The notes: generated from the letters alone by a model not told the origin. A DNA stretch of 64,000 nt from Nymphaea colorata (GCF_008831285.2 NC_045146.1:21817149-21881148); one strand, 5' to 3'; shown: positions 26,148-41,100, counted from the stretch's first letter. Made by a program: numbers and translations.

Positions 26148-27233
26148 GTTCATGTAAAACTGTAAAACCCTAAAAGATAAGAGAGTACAGTTATACATGG
26201 AGTTCCTCGAATTCTGTTCTCCCTTTCTTTCCAAGGCTACTAGGTGTCAGCAGTGTGCAGAGTAAGGAAAGCACAATCTTCATTGCTGTCCAGCAAGATG
26301 CATTTACAAGTACAAAGTTCATGATGGCACTCATATTTCATATCCTCAGGGGAAGAGAAAAATGTCTGCAGAGGGTCTTACAAGAATAATGTGAAATATT
26401 TGATCTCTTAGTCAAGCACCTACATAAACATTATTCTATGGCTTTATTAAAATTAAGCAGTTGATTATGATGCTGACCATACCTTCTAATTAATTATAAT
26501 TAACGGCCGACTTGCCCCTTATTTCTTCAATCAAAGTTGTGTGACATGAATTTCTTATTATCCGTTCTTTGTGGTTCGGCTGATGTCTATCTCAAAGATA
26601 CTTATTTAATTGGATTTCAGGATCGTTTGCATGTTTTATACGGTTAAAAAAATAATATTCTAGAAAAAGCCACAATGGTATGTCAATTGCAGGAATCAGG
26701 GAAAACATCCGATGTAAAAGGGCATCAATTCTTTTTTACTGTACAGTTAAGAAATATATATATAATTCATTTCAAGTTTATGATTCTGAATGACCAAAAG
26801 TACGTGGCAGTTAAATCAGTACCACTAGCGTTAATTTTAATTAAATACAGGACTTGCGGATTTGGCCAACTAATACTTACGAGTTTTAGTGTTGTCTGAC
26901 CAATTTGACATAATCTCAAACAAAATTTATGTTCTAACTTTGAACAAGAGCCCTCCTGACATTGTAAATCTATATATGGTTATACAGGAAAAAAAAGAAT
27001 AAGCACAAGTTAGATTTCATGATCTCGATCCTTATAGAACTTATTGATCAATTTGAAATGGATGAATCTCAAGCTCTTAAGAAATTTGATTCACATATTG
27101 GTTTTCGATTATTTCTTTTGCCAACCTTCTAGATTTGAGTCAACCAAATACAACTGTGAAATCAACTTTTAAAAAAAATTCCGATGAAACTAATTGAGTG
27201 GTTATAAAATAGTGGCAAGCTAAATTCACCTAC

Positions 27234-27236
<3 letters not shown>

Positions 27237-27276
<40 letters not shown>

Positions 27277-27283
27277 GCGCGTG
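27237..27283. repeat. (TA)n followed by alternating GC/GT tract
   Basis: About 34 bases of TA pass straight into GCGCGTGCGCGTG, so that nearly 50 bases alternate purine and pyrimidine. Such tracts are candidates for cruciform or Z-form DNA. Confidence 0.9.
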
Positions 27284-27493
27284 GGACACTAGCTAGATTG
27301 TGGCTACAACAAGAATCTTGAGTCCTTGACACTAACCAATATATCTTTTCGATGTTCCATCTACTAATTAAATGTGACAAGTCAAGAAAGAAGAAGCGAA
27401 GGAGATGGAGATGTATAAATGAGAGAGAGAGATTCGTCGCGGTTGTTTTCAACATCTGTCTGCTTTTTCATATCTAGGTAACTTGATCTTAAC

Positions 27494-27632
<139 letters not shown>

Positions 27633-27682
27633 ACAAAACCATTACCAATTTTTAGGTAAGATGATTGTGGGAAAAAAAAGGA

Positions 27683-27840
27683 GAAACTATTTGACAACAG
27701 TAATATTCTACTACTATGCATGAATCTACCCATGGTAGATCCATGGAACTCTGTAACAAGTATTGTTACAGTGTTCCATAAATCAGCTCCATTTTTTGGG
27801 CAGATTTACGAGGTGTTTTACCATTGTCAAACGCCTCATA
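27683..27840. mobile_element. MITE-like palindromic element, copy A
   Basis: The left end reads ACTATTTGACAACAGTAATA and the right end, read as reverse complement, reads AGGCGTTTGACAATGG. The interior has the 'GGCAGATTTACGA' and 'CATGAATCTACC' segments shared with the other copies. At about 158 bases with no coding capacity it is a non-autonomous element. The target-site duplication is not clear. Confidence 0.6.
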
Positions 27841-30800
27841 AGTACACTTATAATATTACGCTATGATGGCTAAGATGCCATATTAATCGAACTATGTCAA
27901 GCTAAGTTGCGACTTGGTGTGCATTAGCTTTAAGAGCAGTTTTTCCACATACTTAGTCATGTACCACCAGCATCTGGTTGTCAGTGCATCATATAGCAAC
28001 TACAGAGGCAAATCTTATAAAATTAAACGTATGGTTTAAATCGTTGGATGACATAAGCATAAATGTAGTGATCAAATATCAGTTTGTACAGTTAGAGATG
28101 GAAGCTCACGCTGGATTCGAATGAGTTACAAATTATCGAAGAAAAGGAGGAGAAGTTTTTATAGCAGATTAATTAGGGCAAGATTACTCACCATGGAAAA
28201 ACACCCATCCTACCAGTCATCACTCCATTTCAGTGGGAAAGCAATACATCAGGTCAGCCCCAACATACACGGTTCCGCTGAGTTTCACCAACCCATTGTT
28301 GACTATTGTATTCCTCTCGACCATAACGTTTGCCACTATTGGTTCAACACACATAAAGTCACAAGCTTCCTTTTAGAACAATACGATATGATAATTAATT
28401 GTCACGAGAATATGATTCCCTCAACTACATGTCAATCGATTTCCACCGCAATATTTTATCAGCTCCTCGACCCCGCAACATTTATCAGAACATGAAAAGG
28501 CAGATAGATGCACAATATATATATATATATGACACATAGAAGTTGGATAATTGGACATATTTAGAAATTGACAAAATCCTCGAACCAGATCTATACCACT
28601 TGAAAACCTTATTTATTATAGGGCGTCTAGGGTGATGTGAGTTTGCAGATGATCTGCCATGACAACCTATAAAGAAATGAAAAGTTTACAAGAATGCTGA
28701 GTTTTGGCACCTCAACAAAGACATATGCCCACCACTTGGGTTATGGTGTTCGTTTTTAAAGGGCCGCTTCAGCTACTTGGCGACAGTTGGTCTATCTACA
28801 TGATTATATTTATTACCCTTTTACGGACAGTAGCTCGTCTTCAAACTCCGTTCATCCGACTGGACGACGGATTGTGCTTCAATATGTTATCGACATCAAG
28901 TTCCATTTTTATTGATTATGATTTAAGTTTTTCAATGTATTCCCTCCGCAAAGTTCAAAATTTTCACTCGTCCAAACTCTGTTTTTTCTTTCTAGTCCAA
29001 TGCCTCAGAAAAACAGATGGTTGTTCTCTTTTAGTTTAGACATTCATTAACTGGTTGAATGAATGCAATGGGGCAGCAAGTTAGACAAGGTGTTCATTTG
29101 GACCTGAAATCTCCCTGATTTGCCAAACATTGCTTTCCTTTTCTTGCTTTCACAAAGAATTGACAGCTCTGACAACGAACGCAGAAAAACTTGCAAACCA
29201 AAGCATTACTTTAACACCTTTGTGAATGAACCCAGAACAAGTAACATACATATTGATTGCCGAATTCAATGAGATAAAATCTAACCCCAAGAAATAAAAG
29301 ATTCCTTCAGTGTCAGCAATTAATCAAGAAAAGCTTGAAACTCACAACACCCTTTCGCTAAGATGATCACTTTTGGCCGATCATTATAACGCCAAAGCGT
29401 ATATAATAGTCGAACCGCTTAAATTTCATTAGAGGAATTGTTCATGACGCATCGAAAAACAAAAAATCATTCCACCGGAAAGTGAAAGTGAGACAACACA
29501 TGAAGAAAAATAGACCAGGAAGTGGTAAGGGATAAACATCCAAGGTCATAAATTCAAATTCAGACAAAAAATTTCCCAGCCTAAAAAGAAGCCGCCATTG
29601 AAATCCAAAAATCCCTAGAAAAAACGAAACCAGAGCTGCAGGATACTTACAAACAAATTCCTAATAGCACTGTGCCTAAACAGGAAACCCTTACCCTAGA
29701 GCAGAAACCACGAACTAGAAATGAAAACCCACAAAACTGAAGACAAAGAAGTGTGAAAAGGAATAGCAGGACCAGAAAATTGAGAGAAACGATGAAGAGG
29801 TGAATTGATGTTGGTGGGCGGGCAACGTGGCTCAGATGGAATTTGTGAGATCAGAGAAACCCCGGGAGGAATTAGTGGAAGTTGCGGACCTCACCAGAAC
29901 ATTGGGTCAGTGGATCTTGATTCCTTTAGTTTGGTGGATCTGCCAAAGAAAGTAGAATCCAACCATAATTGAATTCCGAATTGGTCGTAGTCTCGCATTT
30001 GAGTCTGCAATCCAACAAGAAATCTGACCTGTTGACCTGTAACACGGTCTTAGGTTAGTTAGACTTAGATTCAGTTTGAATAAGTTATATGTCGGACTGG
30101 GGTTTAGACCCGAAATTGGCCAAATCTGATCGAGTAGTTAGGCCTTAGAATATCTTCATCTGACCCGAATCTGAACAGGAACTATGCCATTCTAAACAGA
30201 TCTAATCTATTAGAATGAGCCCAAACTCTCACTCTTCCCCCATCCTTCAGGTTACGAGGGTTTTGGGATGATGCTTCTACTATGATTCAACTTATGTATT
30301 GGTGCAAAAAGGAGAGAAGAGCACCATCTAGGCTGGGTTTGGACTGCATGGACCTGGTCTGTGTGAACCGGCTTGCCACCGGGTCCAAACAAACTCCAAG
30401 TTCATATCCTCACTTCCGAGGCAAAAGCCCACCAGCCTCTGCGCTTTGAGATCTGCAATATTTCATGTCAATGTCTGGTTCTGATCTGGTCGGATCTAGA
30501 CCTAAATCACATGATCCGAAGGACAGAGAGAGAAACCTGATTCACATGAGAGCCAGAAGCACCACTCCTTAAAAGGCATTCTCTTCAGCTGAGCCATGCA
30601 TGATTTTCGATTCCAAATTCGATCCAGTTTATTGTGCTGGGTCTCCAGAAAGTCAACTTGTGATGAAAAAAACCACATCTCACACTTCTCTCAAATTTCA
30701 CCAGAATATGAGAAGTGTAAGCACTTGATAAACAGTAATTCATGCCAATTCTGGCATGAATAGCCGGACATAATGGTCGTGAACTTGAAGGGCAATTTTT

Positions 30801-31887
30801 TTGGAAGGTGATCCATTTTCATGTATATGACAAGGAATCCTTTCTCATGTTAAAGTGAATCAACATTGTAAAGATTCAATCATTCGGGAGTTAACGAGAA
30901 AATGTACTAGTAGACCCTTTCGGTTTTGGTGATCATGGTGCAGCGCCAGACTCTTGTTTTATTAATGTTGTGATCACATTCTTATAAAAATTCATCTAAC
31001 TATCAAAATTGAGCTTTGTTTTTCAAGTCCAAATTGCACTTGAACCCCATGGCTCGACAAACTCAAAGAGAGAGCGAGAGAGAACGAAAGATGCGGGTGT
31101 GTTTCTAATGCATGGAGATATAATCATTTTCAATCGCATGGAAATATCTTTGCTGATCAGGGCTTAGTTAGAGTCCCATTATGTTTCAGTATTGGTTGGT
31201 CACTTGAATCGATTTGCCTGATAGGTTGTAACTCATGCCACTTTTGACACTTGAAGCCTGCTTCAGTTTGTTCGGCAAATTCGGTTCTCTTTATAGCCCG
31301 GTAGAAGTCCACTAATCAGTTCTTTAAATTTGGCTCGTTAATTTACTTGCTCAGTAATTTTGGTCAAGTCCATTGATGATATCAATATCAGGATCACACA
31401 TGGATCTCCATAGAATTCTGAAGCCATGTCAAACTCCGAAGTGATATAAATGAGTTCATCAAGACGTCACTGCACCCATCTCCGTACTGGCTGATACATA
31501 ACACAAGCTACTCTGTCATCTATACCATTTCTCGTGATGAATGATCCTTCAACTCGGGGACATAAACGGGTCCGACTCTCAAGCACCATTTACCTGGCGA
31601 TCTAGCTGGGAATGATCGGAGGTAAGAGTTGAAGAAGAAGTTTCAATTGTTGTTACATTTTAGAGTGGTAGATCGGCAACTGAATGCCCCAAGATGTTAT
31701 AGAGTTAAGACTTGAAGCAGAAGTTGAAGTACTTTTTGTTGGAAAAAAAATTAGTGGTAGTCTTTTATAAGTAGGTAAGATGGGGAAGGAAGGAGGTCTT
31801 CGACTTCTTCAGACTTCACCATGTTGATTTTCTTTGGTACATTGATAGGAGATAAGTTTTAGTATCCAAGCAATCAAACGATGACTA

Positions 31888-31913
31888 AGGGTGAGTTCAT
31901 CGGTATGCATATA

Positions 31914-31955
<42 letters not shown>

Positions 31956-31973
31956 TGCCGATGAACTCACTCT
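31888..31973. repeat. Long inverted repeat with (TA)n loop
   Basis: Arms of 23 bases at 31888-31910 and 31951-31973 are complementary at 21 positions, and the TA tract between them is also self-complementary, so the whole 86 bases can fold into one hairpin. It may be a MITE remnant in which a microsatellite expanded, or a precursor-like hairpin. Confidence 0.8.
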
Positions 31974-32450
31974 GGTGAGTTTCAATGCTCTCCTGATACA
32001 TGGTTTAATTTGATATTAATGTGTCAACCATGCATGTACGTAGTTATCTTCATATCTAGTGTATTTATGACTGAGTTCCACTATTCGATTCAAGAAATGA
32101 AATGTTGGGCTATGCTTTCATAAGAAAAGAAAATATTCTGGCATGAATAGTGAAACCCGTCCGCCTCGACTGCTGTAGTCTACTTTCTCCAGGACTTATT
32201 CCTCATACTTTCTACCTCACATGAGTTTTGTCATGTTGACACGCAAATAAACGTATATTAAGAGTACACATTTATATATGCTATATCGTAATTCAAATAT
32301 CCAAAGCATCGCAAACTTAGAAAGATACATATCTTTAGTTGATCGTGACTCTTCGTACACAAATGGAATATTTTTTCCATTCACCTATTTCTGCGATAAA
32401 TTTCTTGTTAATGACTAAAATAATTATTTTGCAGCCTTTGCTTTTGCTTA

Positions 32451-32490
32451 AAGTTTTTTCTTTTTAGGACAAGTTTTTTCTTTTTGGGAC
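32451..32490. repeat. 20-bp tandem duplication
   Basis: A 20-base unit (AAGTTTTTTCTTTTTAGGAC, second copy with GGGAC) is repeated directly twice with one difference. Confidence 0.85.
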
Positions 32491-32635
32491 AAATATCTCA
32501 AGCACCTTTCGGATACATGCCAATTACTTTTCTAACATCATTTTCAAAGTATCCCAAGAAATCTTCCCATAGTTATCATATCTAGTATGCCAACTTTTTA
32601 CAATAAGTGATGCATATTTAGAACCCGTTTTGATT

Positions 32636-32860
32636 GGAAGAGATCGTTTGGCATTAGGAACACTATATATTGTTTATAGAGCAAATTTATAGAACACTAA
32701 AACAACCTTTTAAAATAGTTTGACAATAATATCCCATAAATCTGCCCCCTAAAATATGACAAATTCATAGAACATTTATTACTAGTGTTTCATGAATCTA
32801 TTTTTTTGAGATGGATTCATAGGACAATAACAATATACTGTTGGCAAACTGTTCCTAAAA
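32636..32860. mobile_element. MITE-like palindromic element, copy B, possibly nested
   Basis: The left end (GATCGTTTGGCATTAGGAAC) and the right end (reverse complement AGGAACAGTTTGCCAACAG) are inverted repeats of the family type. Inside, at about 32717, a second family-type left end (AGTTTGACAATAAT) begins, followed by the shared CATAAATCTGCCCC and TTTCATGAATCT segments. This suggests two copies, one inserted into or beside the other. Confidence 0.6.
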
Positions 32861-35800
32861 CTAAAAATCTAATATCTACACCGCTTCCAGGTAATTAATT
32901 ATGCCTGCATATGGTGGTTCGACACCGCAAGTTTTGTGCCATGTTTCTTCTGGCACCCATGATCATTGATCAAGTCTCTGTATGTGATTCATTTTTGCAT
33001 ATTTTATTCACTCAAAACATGATTGAAGATCAGGGGAGTACCTATGGATGTACTTGACAACTCTTGGCATTAATGAGTTGTATCTTTCAAGACTATGAAA
33101 GAAAGCTGCATCTTTCGGCTGCACCACTTAACTCCATTCTTGATTTTCCTTGGCTGTGAACTGGATCACAGCGGACTGGGTTGTGGCTGGTGATGCAGAA
33201 TCATAAAAGTCGATAGGTTTTGTGAGGCTGGCGTTGAGTTTGTCCCTCTAATGAGCAGACAACTCGAGTGCAGGGTGGATCTCCTGCCACTGTACATGCA
33301 TGTTGGGGAGATTGGTGATGCCCACACATTATTTTAAGGGGATAAAGACTAAGTTTACTAGCATCTGTTTGCTACCCAAAAACAGTAGCCAAAGGTACCA
33401 CGGCACTGCATGCCCTAGAATCATTGAACACCATTTTTCTACAGTATTAAGAAATATTCGTTTCATCTAACGCTTTTCTATTGCTTTGCAGATCATTGAG
33501 GCCGTCTTTCTCTCTCTAGGCAACTAGGCAAGGCCTGATGAATTAAGCATGATGTAGATTTCAATTTCTTTGAGTTTTCGTTTTTCTCTTCTAGGGTTAT
33601 GACAGATTCGTCCAAATTGACATCATATTTATGAGCGTATCAAATGCATGTCTCTGCATTAATTAGAGAGGATGTCATGCATGAGATTCATGTTGGAATA
33701 TCTATAAATCGGATAATCTACTACCAGGTGACTGTATTTCTATAAAAGTCATACGCATGTGGGCACACACACAAACGCAAAATAAACCTGAAAATATATA
33801 TAAGAACACACGAGCTTGCTTGTTAAGACCAACTTTTAAACATGGTTTCTTATATATAAATGCTTTGAAGTCGGGAGACTGTGTATATCTTTTTATATGT
33901 TAATTTTTCACTGAAAGGAAAGGAAAAGAGAGAGAGAGAGAGAGCGATGTTTCGGTTGAATGAATATAGCTGCAGTGAAAATGCCCAAGAGATCGAGTTT
34001 TTACTCCTCTCACTACAACAAATTTGGAAATCACCAACCCGTAATTCGGGTTGGAGGTCACTAGCTCCGAGCGAAAAGAGCGTCGTCAACGTCGTCGTGA
34101 AGATCGCGTCACTGCTTCATCTTCGATGATTTTTCTATCACGCCGTTTTTTTCCATCGCGTCCAAAACAATGGCAACACCATTATATTGTCACCCAGTTT
34201 TGGCCCTTGCCAACGTAAAACACCAACAAAATAATTTCTAGTGTGAATCAGAAAGCTCTCCATTACCAAAATTTACTTTAGTTCAAAAATGTTAATGGAT
34301 CCTTAGAAAGCAAAAGACCAGATCTAAGTTTGTAAAATAATTGCAAAAATGACGCATACAATAATATATCTAATAACTCATGAAGCGCAGGAGATCGATC
34401 TGTACAACGAAATCCGGTCGCCTCCATTATAGGAAAATGCATATGCCAAGGAGCATGGCCGTATGCAGAAAGTACGGGGAACAGGAACAGTTCTTATCCT
34501 TTATTGAGAAGACAGACAAAGCGAGTACATATTAGAGGAGTCGCGCTGTTCACGTAAGGACCCTTTGATCTGAGCCCACTTGGCGTAGACTCAGCATCAA
34601 ATGCGTAGAAAGCTTGTCTGCAGAGAAATTTAAATTGCTTTGGATTCTGCCAGAAAGCACAGCCACGGGCCACGGCAAAGTACTGTGGGAGGTGGGGCAG
34701 AATGACAGGATTAATTTGGTGGTATCTGAGGCTGCCATGGCAGAGTATGTAGCAGATCTTTCTTGCTAGGCACAGTTTTGACAGGCAGAATCAAGGTGAC
34801 ATGACCTCAAATTCTAAGCCTGCAAAGAACTTCAGATGCCGATTCCATCTAGTGTGCTACTTCGCGTTTTCATTTTTCTAGAAGGGCATCTGTTACTGGG
34901 AGATCATGTCCCTTGCTGATTCTTAGCTTTTGTGACAAGATCCCTTCTTTTAAATAACTTCAGAGTGTTTCGACATTGTGACAAGATCTTCCTCTTTAAT
35001 GGGCACGGAGTAATATATATATATACATTACAGACTTTTTTTTTCTTTTACAAATTTAATCTCAAAAACCATCTCGAGGAGAATAGTGCCCTTGGTGGGG
35101 CTGGTGGCGTCTTCAAATTCATTCTCATATATGTTACCCCTTGCCTTATGGAGGTAGAACGCGACATAAAGGTGAAGGTACACTATCTTTATTCCAAACA
35201 CACACAGTCCTGGACCAAGAGGTATGAGGTGGGTTGGATTTCAGCGGTATACAAAAGGAGATTTTCAGAAACTTCTCCTATGTTTTCTGCTTATGTCCAA
35301 AATTATCCTTCAACAAAGTGCAAGACCATCCTTTGGAGCAAATTTAATTAAGATGAATAGATTGAAATCAATAACTAAGCAGCACAAAACAAACTCTCCT
35401 ATCAGGAGAAAGTAGAAACAGTGGAAAATAACCTTTAAAATAATGAAGAATGGACTTGGAAAGCTTGAAAAGGGAGGCTGGATTTAGAAAATAGTTCTTA
35501 AGGTGGGAATTGTTCTGGAAATTAAATAAAAAAAAGTCTCAGAACATTTTTATTATAAGAAAGGTCGTCCCCATCTCTTCTTTAAAGAGAATAAGCTGCC
35601 GGTCAATATATTGCATGGGACAAGGACAGAGGCACGAGGGTTGCAGCTTCGCACATGGCCGTGCATGGCAGCTTAGGATGCATGTTCATGAACCAAACCT
35701 TTTAGATCTTCCCGATCCTAATTTTTCGTGGTGAATAGATCATAGAAATATGCATCTAGCTGTAACGAAAACGTTCCTGTTTTAATTAATTTTAGCACAT

Positions 35801-37960
35801 GTATGAGGGGATGCATTTTCCTTTTGTTTTTGCATGAGAATATTTAATACAAAGCAACCCTCTTATCAAGGGGTACGTGAATCTGTGCTAGTGTCGGTCT
35901 CAAGCTTACAAAATGTAACACCAAAAATTAAATGAATAAAGTGAAAACTGTATAAAATTCACTTGGGAAAAATAGTGGGGATAAAGATTAGAATGAGGAC
36001 GAAGATGGTGGTGCCCTGTTGAAAAGAACGGATATGAACTAAACGTCAATGAATGACCCTGACATCGTTTGTCTTGACATAAATGCATTTTCTCGGCATT
36101 TTTCTAATAAAAAATAGACTTTTCAACGTTCGGTTATTTTTATTTTTCGGGTATTTATTGCTCTATATTTATTTGGTTTTGAGTGCATGTGGACTGTTTT
36201 GAGCTAGAAAAAACCTTTCTGTATTCGTTGGTAAACATTTGAATGTGTAAATATGTGTCAAAGGGAAATGTGAAGATAAAAAAAGAGATAGAGACTTGTT
36301 GACATTCCACCAAAGTATTAATAAATGCATAGGCATTAACATCTATAGTTTTCTTAACTTCTTTGATTCGTAACTTCTTTGATTGGTGATTTGATTGGAG
36401 GTCAAAATCGCCCCCTAAAATCGCCCCCTACTTTATGTGTTCGGGATTCAAGGCTATTTTAAGATGTGGGTAGGAAGTGAGACACAGTTCCGGTACAAAG
36501 CATCTACCTTTTATCGTTCCGCACATGAAAACATTGAACTTTTACCGGTAAGACATTGAACTTTTACCGACTTACCAGTCCGACCAATTACGCTAGTGAC
36601 TTTTTCAGTCCTTAACTTCTTTGATTTGATGCCACCATTGATAGAATGCAGGATAGAAATAAAAAAAGATATATGACAGTGCATTTTTTTCTGCTTCATT
36701 TCTCTCCTTCGGAAACAATTGAAGATGTTGATGTGAGGTCCAACCCCATCTTGTCACGAGCACCAAGTAGATTTAAGTGTTGAGCAAAAAGGAAATTAAC
36801 GCACAGTGATCTAGAATCTCATAGTTGGAGAATCGAGACAACTATTAAGAAGATTTAAAAGGAATATTTTTGTCGTAATCTAGAAGGTAGGAAGATATTG
36901 CACGATGTGGGCATATTCTGTTTAATTAAGCTGTCAATTTTTTCAATTCCATTGTTGTGGAAGGTTGGTAGATGCAGTGTTCTTTGCAGCATTAATTTCG
37001 TGGAAATACAATAGTCAAAGATGGCTTCTTTCTTAAGGAGCCTTCTGTTAGCTCAGATATCTTGATTCCAGATTTCATGGTTATTTTTTTTTTCTTTTCA
37101 AACCCTAAGATCTTTTTACGCCATCAGCTTGCTTTTGATTGAAAGATAATATTGATGACCGTTTGTGAAGAGAACAGAATTTGATTTGGAAAAACTTTCT
37201 ATCCTCCAAAGGACTGACTACTTTTCCCAATGGAATCGGCGAAAATCTGTATATACATTTGGATATTGTCCATTAAAATCCAATCTGAGAGCCAATGCAG
37301 TTAGTTGGATTTGATAAGAAAATTAATCCAAGTCTGTCTGCAAATCAAAATTTGTATTGGTAATTGTTGGACTTCCTTATCAACAGTCTATGGATATCTG
37401 AACTGGATTGCTTACAAAAACTGAATTTGACTCTGCATAAGCTTGTTCATCTATATCCAAATATGGTGACATGAATATAATCACGTTATTAACCAGCAAA
37501 AAGCCGAGAAATTAATGAAGTGAATATTCTCTTCTAAGTGAAGATTCACATGATCTTCACCAGTCAAAGAATTCACATTAATCAATAAGAGTGACTATTA
37601 AAATTTTTTGCCAACAAGTAGGGCTAGTTCTTATGAATGCAAAATTTTTTAATGAAGTCACTCATATATATTAAACGTATTCCAAGCAAAAATAGTGGCC
37701 ACTAATGTTTTGGTGGCAGGCAGTCTTCAACCTCCCCGGTCTCTTCATTGGTTAAATGTGTCGAATTCCCAACGTTATATTCGCCATTCTTTTTGCTTTC
37801 AGGAGAGATCAGGATTGCAATCTTCTCTTTCGATTGGCTGAAACAAATAACTGACGTCAAACCAATAAACGATGACAGAGAAAAAAGAAAGCGGAAAAGA
37901 ATGGGACAAGGAAAAAAGATCGTCTCCATCGTTTGACAAGGACCTCAGTGTTGCTCTCAT

Positions 37961-38115
37961 TAATGGAGGAGAGAAAGAGAACCCAGAAACCCAATTGCGT
38001 TTTTCTTCTTTATCCTGGAAATGTACAGATAGCACCCAATAATTGGTGGAGAGAAAGGGAGCAGGGAGACCCAAAAATTAAATTTTCTTCTTTCCCATAA
38101 CTGTACGTGTAAGAC
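37961..38115. repeat. Diverged ~79-bp tandem duplication
   Basis: Two adjacent units (37961-38039 and 38040-38115) share the order TAAT-GG-GGAGAGAAAG, AGACCC, a TTTTCTTCTTT stretch and CTGTAC/ATGTAC. They differ at many positions, so the duplication is old. A minus-strand open frame of 91 codons spans part of it, without a recognisable product. Confidence 0.65.
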
Positions 38116-41100
38116 AAGAAGTTTCCCTATGAAGGCGTCTCGACTTTCTTTCTCCAAGAATATATTAACAGTCATGTCGCCCTGAATTGAGAAGGCAAAT
38201 GGACTTCTTCAAAAAGTATTGAAAAGGATAAACATTGTCAAGTCCTTATATTTTAATCTAAAATAAACATTTCCACTACAATCAGTTCAAAAAGTTTAAC
38301 ATGGTAGCTTTTGATTAACTTCATTAATAGCTCATTTTCTCAAAACTAAAAAATTCGTTGTAATCCACTTTTGACTTAAAAAGTTTACACATAATATATA
38401 TATATATACTTATTTATATATATATATATAAAATTATGACTTTGGTTTTTTAGAGTCACCCAGTCATCTAATAAGGGTCGTCCAATTTATTATGATCGAT
38501 GATTAAAAGAAAAACAAAGAAAAAAAGATAATAGTTATTTTCGTTATATAGTATTACTCCATATCTTTTTTTTTCTTCTCATTTTTCTCTCATCCTCCCA
38601 TTTTCTTGAGATGAGGAGCTCTAGTTGAAGTCCTCTGACCATCTTGAGTTCCATCCACTAATCTAATGCATCAAGTGGATGCAATTAAGTACACCATTTG
38701 ATGCATTGTCTCGATTAGTGTGATGTGAGAGGCCGGAGGATTTCTCCATCCAAAGTCGACCAGATAAATTCATAAATCCTATACATGTGTACATATATGT
38801 GTGTATGTGTGCCGAAATTATGAAATTACTAGAATTAAGTTCATCACCGTCTATGTGTTAAGTATGGAGGCTTGAATCACATTTTCGTTTATCAAGTGTG
38901 TCATATTCAAATTACACTTGCAAATTAATATCAGTTGCCATGCATGTGCGTGTTGTATATATATATATAAAATGTAAAGCTATTATAAATAAAATAGATG
39001 TCCACAAGGAATAGAATCTACAGAAAATATCGTGGAAAGGTTTGTTCCACTGAATTTTTTGGGTGCTTCATCATGAAAACAAAGACATCCTGGAACTTAT
39101 TAAAGATATAATTTTATAGCTGTTTGCCGTAAGTGGTGGCTTTCAAAGTGGCCGTCTACTTATTCGGTCGGTACATTCATTATTAATTGCACTAGACGGC
39201 AACAGGTATCGGTATCTTTGTGATAAATTATGATCTTCATTCTTCCCGTCACATATATATTACAATACTATTGGTCGTTGTCTATATTCTATAGCATGTT
39301 GCACCAAGTTTCTGATAAACTTCTCTTCGTGTGCATGTGCCCCGCTGTTCTGAGCTTTAGGTTAAAATGCAATCGATCATGCCATATACTGATAATTAAT
39401 GCACGAGTGCAGAGAAGATCCATGTATCAAGTCCACGTCGATGATAAATCTTTCTGAGTCTAAGAATTTCTTCGCGAGTTCTTGATTATTTGAAACAATA
39501 GTTTCTAATATGAATACCTACATTTACCAGTCACTATAAAACTAAGAGCTTAAATTAAAACTGGTATCGGCAAGGAATTGCATTGAGAAGGCATTTGATA
39601 TATAGATATATAAGGAAGACATTGGCTTCTTGGAACACATATCAGTGCAGCACTTAATCTAAGAATGCCATGTTCGCGTATTATTAGAAACATGTTGTGA
39701 TTGAAGATGTTATTCTTAACTCTTAACAATTAAAGATTGAATGATGCTCAAACTATTAGGATCCGACTTGGAAGTAGAGCAACCCAAAAGAATTGTCATA
39801 TTGTTTTATTTAAAAATAAGTGTTCTTTTATTGTTGAGGAAATATAATTGGAGGACAAAGCTGGTCAATCACTTGATTTTATGTACCTGAGCGAGCGATG
39901 GTGTTCTGAGCGGGGTTTTTTTTTTTGTTTCTTACTCGAGGAGACTGAATCCAGGTCGAGATACTTTATATTCGTCTAATCTACCTACAGGGGTTTGAAA
40001 TGACAGATTAGATAGTAATCATATAGGTTAAATTTCATACGTACAATGTACCAAAAGTGCTGACGCTGCATTGCTTGGTTGGTGGAATGCTAATTATTTG
40101 ACGCTCTAAACATCATTTTCTCTCATGTAGCTTCCAAACAACAGTAAGCTATGTATTTCAGTTTTCTAATAGAGTGAAAAGAACAAAAGAAACTGTCCCT
40201 TTCTCTCTTCTACTTTTTCGACCTGCAAAAGCGTAGGTTCAGCTTTGTGAACAAAGAAAGAAGATGCTAAAAAAGAGACCACCTGCTCTGCAGCTTGAGC
40301 TGTTGGATAGTGAAGTAGAGAACTCAGGATCGAATTTCAATCTTGCTGTGCAGTTTGAGCTTTTCAATGGTGTTCTTCTTGGCGAAGAACGGGAACGACT
40401 GAAAATTTTCTTTTGTGACCAAGAAAGCTCGAAGATAGGTAACTGCTGGACAGAAAATGCGATGAGGGAGGATTAATTTGCAGAGTGGAGCCAAGATAGA
40501 AGGAGAAAAGCTTGACGATGACAAGTAGTGGCATGCAGCCAAATTAAATAATTGTAGGTCTAGAAACCACGAGACTAGACAAACAAACACATATGTAGTA
40601 CAGTAACAGTTGTTGTTGTTGGTACCACCATATATAAATCTACATATAATATATATAACGTCATTGGTTACATTTTTACTGTATATATACATGTCCAAAT
40701 TCACTTAAATAGAAAATTTTCATGTTCTCACCAACAATGCCAAAAAAATCTCCCCCAAAATTCAACCACCACAGAAGAGAAAAAGAAAGGAAGCAATTAT
40801 TTAGTTTTTAAATTGTACATTTTCTCCATCGAAAATTTTCTGGTCATACGACAAGAAAGCATACATGAGCACATGCAACAGCTGTACAGTCGTATTGGTT
40901 GGTAAGAAGATTCATTCATTCATTCACTCTCTCTCTCTCGCTCTCAAATGATTAACTGTGGCCCACGCTGTAGAGTTCATCATGCAAAGAGATAGTGATG
41001 GAAATGCAAAATCTGCATTCCCATTCACATATTATAAATTACTTAAATTAAAGACTGCCATGTTTTGGGCATTATTAAAATTATATTTATTTTATGTATG

